Of a stretch of 19,289 nt of DNA, positions 19,226 through 19,289 are shown one piece after another. A program made the position numbers and the translations under genes. The notes under the pieces are model-generated. The model searched no databases. It worked only from the letters and a program-made list of their open reading frames with translations, and was not told the origin of the DNA. Every line of letters begins with the position of its first letter. The stretch's first letter is position 1. The DNA is from HGM12669 sp048527645 (GTDB lineage Bacteria > Bacillota > Clostridia > Oscillospirales > CAG-272): contig DBGFNI010000174.1 in assembly GCA_048527645.1 (NCBI GenBank), positions 1-19,289 on the forward strand, read 5' to 3'.

Positions 19226-19289
19226 GTGCTATACCGGAAAAATTGCACAGCATTTCAGGCGCGCCCGCGAAATGAACGCATGATGAACA

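Overview
The window looks like a chromosomal segment from a gut-type Clostridia (Bacillota; Oscillospiraceae/Ruminococcaceae-like is my guess). The basis is strong AAGGAGG-type ribosome binding sites, sigma-A promoters with 17-bp spacers, and the gene families present: a CsoR-CopA copper operon, an EFR1 ferredoxin, a DUF1858 protein, an AzlCD exporter, and small XRE and Rrf2 regulators. The genus is inference; no rRNA or tRNA gene was seen.

Layout. (1) 1-1323: the 3' part of a diacylglycerol-kinase-family gene and a SLOG-family protein, both GC-rich. (2) 1324-9300: a more AT-rich accessory block. It opens with about 670 bp of debris (a tiny ORF, two hairpin terminators, a start-less coding remnant). 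A redox-flavoured operon follows (Rrf2 regulator, EFR1 flavodoxin/ferredoxin, patatin-like lipase, zinc-less MDR oxidoreductase) behind a perfect sigma-A promoter and a palindromic operator. Facing it is a csoR-copA copper-efflux operon with two CsoR-type operators. Next come two small genes typical of Clostridial conjugative elements and a cluster of inverted repeats. I read the block as a decayed mobile-element scar that carried the redox and copper cargo. (3) 9335-13510: a zinc-ribbon membrane protein with Glu/Gln/Pro/Ala repeats and an Asp-Tyr tail, a hemolysin-III/PAQR protein, a membrane-anchored cell-wall amidase and a DUF1858 redox protein. (4) 13588-19289: a lipoprotein with a duplicated domain, a small XRE regulator, a GH27 alpha-galactosidase with its own promoter and palindromic operator candidate, an aldo/keto reductase, a Cof-type HAD phosphatase and an azlC-azlD branched-chain amino acid exporter pair.

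How the genes work together. CsoR represses its own promoter, with one operator inside the -35/-10 spacer; copper would release it and induce the CopA pump. The copA frame runs on into a complete CopZ-like metallochaperone that still has its own Shine-Dalgarno site and start codon, so the locus may make both a pump-chaperone fusion and free chaperone. The Rrf2 operon probably responds to a redox, electrophile or nitrosative cue; its regulator lacks the usual iron-sulfur cysteines. The most interesting items are the CopA/CopZ arrangement, the Rrf2 operator-operon module, the Asp-Tyr-tailed zinc-ribbon protein and the mobile-element scar. I did not find a clearly novel defence or CRISPR system.
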